From: Candidatus Pelagibacterales bacterium
GTDB taxonomy: Bacteria; Pseudomonadota; Alphaproteobacteria; TMED109
DNA length: 17,647 bases
NCBI GenBank assembly: GCA_002684605.1
Contig: NYVM01000012.1
Span: forward strand, 58,435 to 76,081
Reading direction: 5' to 3'
This document shows, in pieces, positions 16,024 through 17,647 of this stretch. The notes under the pieces are model-generated. The model was given only the letters and a program-made list of their open reading frames with translations. It did no database searches and was not told the DNA's origin. The position numbers and the translations under genes were made by a program. The first letter of the stretch is position 1. Each line of letters opens with the position of its first letter.

Positions 16024-17556
16024 ATGCAACCTATAGCAATTCGAATTCATAAAAATGATAATGTGGTTACTGCTAAATCAGATATTGATATTAATATTAA
16101 TATTGATGAAGAAAACGTAAATACAAATCAACATATTCCTGTAGGTCATAAAGTAGCTACACAAAATATTTCCCAAGGAGATGAAATTATCAAATATGAT
16201 ACTATTATTGGTATAGCTAAAGAAAATATAAAAATTGGAGACCATGTTCATGTTCACAATACAGGAATGGTAGACAGTAAAAAGGACTATCAGTTTTCAC
16301 AAGGATGCAAAAACAATGAAGTATTACCTGAAAATGAAAGAGCTACTTTTATGGGTTATCACAGACCTAATGGCAAAGTAGGAACCAGAAATTTCATTGG
16401 TATTATTTCATCGGTTAATTGTTCAGCAACAGTTTGTAAAAAAATAGCAGAATCTTTTAGTGAAGAGGCATTATCAGAATATGAAAATGTTGATGGAATA
16501 GTATCAATTACCCACGGAACTGGCTGTGGCATAAATAGTAAAGGGTTGGGCTGGGAACTATTACAAGCAACAATTGCAGGATATTCTAGACATCCAAATT
16601 TTGGAGGTTTAATTGTTATTGGATTGGGATGCGAAGTCAATCAAGTTAGCGGCATGGCCCAATCTATGGACTGGGCAAGTTCAGATACATTTAAAATGAT
16701 GACTATTCAAGAAGTTGGAGGAACAAGAAAAACAATTCAAGAAGGGGTAGAAATTATTAAACAAATGCTACCAATTCTAAATAAAAATAAAAGAGAAAAG
16801 TCTCCTGCTTCTGAATTAATTTTAGGATTAGAATGTGGTGGATCGGATGCTTATTCTGGTATGACAGCAAATCCTGCATTAGGCTCTGCAGTTGATTTGT
16901 TAGTAAAAAATGGAGGAACAGGTACGCTTGCAGAAACACCAGAAATATTTGGAGCTGAACACTTATTAACAAGAAGGGCAATAAATCAAGAAGTGGGTCA
17001 AAAAATTGTAAACTTTATTAAATGGTGGCAAGAGGATTACTTAGTCAAATTTGAAGAAAACAGAGAACAACTTCATCAAGATCCTTCTCCTGGAAATAAA
17101 GCAGGAGGATTAACTACTATTCTTGAAAAATCACTTGGTGCTGTTGCAAAAGGAGGAACTACTAATTTAGTAGATGTTTATCAATTTGCTGAAAATATTA
17201 AAGCGAAAGGTTTTACATTTATGAATACTCCAGGATATGACGTCACTAGCGTAACAGGACTTATTGCTGGAGGAGCAAATATGATTTGTTTTACTACCGG
17301 AAGAGGATCAGTATTTGGATGTAAGCCAGCTCCTTCAATAAAACTAGCCACTAATGATGATTTATATAATAGAATGACAGAAGATATGGATGTAAATTGT
17401 GGCAAAATTTTATTAGGAGAGTCAACGATAGATGAAATGGGAGAAGAAATTTTTCAATTAATTCTTGATGTGGCTTCAGGAAAACAATCAAAATCTGAAA
17501 TAAATGGCTTAGGAGACCTAGAGTTCGTTCCATGGCAAATGGGTGCTATAACTTGA
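16024..17556 (+). CDS. uxaA: Altronate dehydratase, UxaA/GarD family
   Basis: The 510-residue, full-length enzyme dehydrates D-altronate to 2-keto-3-deoxy-D-gluconate in hexuronate breakdown and depends on iron. The N-terminal SAF domain (about 1-85) contains NQHIPVGHK (36-43 region) and DHVHVHN (73-79). The catalytic part has GYHRPNGKVGTRN (111-123), THGTGCG (163-169), GLGCE (200-204) and ECGGSDAYSGMTANPALG (270-287), then ETPEIFGAEHLLTRRA, PSPGNKAGGLTTILEKSLG and TTGRGSVFGCKPAPSIK. These segments match UxaA much better than galactarate dehydratase GarD, though related substrates are possible. GGGAG lies 10 nt before the ATG. Codons 20-28 contain near-perfect hexamer repeats. Its TGA overlaps the start of the next gene, so the two are likely co-transcribed. 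Confidence 0.92.
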   Translation: MQPIAIRIHKNDNVVTAKSDIDININIDEENVNTNQHIPVGHKVATQNISQGDEIIKYDTIIGIAKENIKIGDHVHVHNTGMVDSKKDYQFSQGCKNNEVLPENERATFMGYHRPNGKVGTRNFIGIISSVNCSATVCKKIAESFSEEALSEYENVDGIVSITHGTGCGINSKGLGWELLQATIAGYSRHPNFGGLIVIGLGCEVNQVSGMAQSMDWASSDTFKMMTIQEVGGTRKTIQEGVEIIKQMLPILNKNKREKSPASELILGLECGGSDAYSGMTANPALGSAVDLLVKNGGTGTLAETPEIFGAEHLLTRRAINQEVGQKIVNFIKWWQEDYLVKFEENREQLHQDPSPGNKAGGLTTILEKSLGAVAKGGTTNLVDVYQFAENIKAKGFTFMNTPGYDVTSVTGLIAGGANMICFTTGRGSVFGCKPAPSIKLATNDDLYNRMTEDMDVNCGKILLGESTIDEMGEEIFQLILDVASGKQSKSEINGLGDLEFVPWQMGAIT

Positions 17557-17647
17557 GCCTTGATAAAGACTTTAAAATAAGAAAAGTAATAAATTCTTTA
17601 GAATCATCTCCTATTCGTAAAATAGCAAATACGGCTATAGGAAAAAA
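17553..17647 (+). CDS. 5' fragment of a probable PLP-dependent (class I/II) aminotransferase
   Basis: An open frame begins at a TTG (17553-17555) that overlaps the uxaA stop as TTGA, and it runs off the window edge after 31 codons. An in-frame ATG at 17532 is an alternative start with more overlap. The visible SLESSPIRKIANTAIGK resembles the N-terminus of fold-type I aminotransferases, where an (S)xIRE(I/V)-like segment leads into a VIPLWxGEPD motif. The part that would confirm it is outside the window. Because it is coupled to uxaA it may serve the same pathway, for example amination of a 2-keto acid. The identification is tentative. Confidence 0.45.
   Translation, partial: MSLDKDFKIRKVINSLESSPIRKIANTAIGK

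Noticed and set aside
16359..16640. Minus-strand open frame inside uxaA
   Set aside because: It lies fully inside the conserved UxaA coding region and is explained by codon bias of the sense gene.
16024..17556. Galactarate dehydratase (GarD) instead of UxaA
   Set aside because: ECGGSDAYSGMTANPALG, ETPEIFGAEHLLTRR and PSPGNKAGGLTTILEKSLG follow the UxaA pattern rather than that of GarD.

Overview
The window looks like chromosomal DNA of an AT-rich alphaproteobacterium with a compact genome, probably a streamlined marine lineage such as SAR11 or AEGEAN-169/HIMB59-like. That placement is an inference. It rests on three things: very AT-rich coding DNA with short gaps or overlaps between genes; a Shemin-type 5-aminolevulinate synthase, a hallmark of Alphaproteobacteria; and the gene order rpiB-glyA-nrdR-ribD-ribE-ribB-ribH-nusB-thiL-hppA, a core block I associate with this class. 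I cannot name the genus. I found no mobile element, CRISPR array, tRNA or rRNA.

Layout. Positions 1-162 hold the 3' end of a plus-strand gene resembling alphaproteobacterial bamE. It faces the minus-strand block across a strong, probably bidirectional hairpin terminator at 311-344. From about 9.6 kb down to 0.36 kb, all on the minus strand, lies a long housekeeping series: ribose-5-phosphate isomerase B, serine hydroxymethyltransferase, the NrdR repressor, the riboflavin genes (ribD, ribE, a RibB fused to a non-catalytic RibA-like domain, ribH), nusB, thiL and a K+-independent proton-pumping pyrophosphatase. Gaps run from about -4 to +30 bp except before hppA, so most of it should be co-transcribed. 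Upstream and in the same direction are an AGCS-family sodium:alanine/glycine symporter and hemA. Together with glyA they form a glycine-centred neighbourhood of import, synthesis and use for haem.

From 12.57 kb onward the content is accessory metabolism. A plus-strand glutathione S-transferase related to beta-etherase LigE overlaps tail to tail with a minus-strand operon: FAH-family hydrolase, then D-2-hydroxyacid dehydrogenase, then short-chain dehydrogenase. Divergent from that operon, across a 165-bp control region, is a UxaA-type altronate dehydratase. It is followed by the first codons of what looks like a PLP-dependent aminotransferase, cut by the window edge.

How the genes may work together. 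UxaA makes 2-keto-3-deoxy-D-gluconate. A KduD-like dehydrogenase plus an FAH-family hydrolase is the enzyme pair used in the oxidative L-fucose and L-rhamnose routes to split 2-keto-3-deoxy acids hydrolytically. For a hexonate the products would be pyruvate and glycerate, and the 2-hydroxyacid dehydrogenase could act on glycerate/hydroxypyruvate. This non-phosphorylative sugar-acid route is the most interesting hypothesis in the window, but it is not proven by sequence alone.
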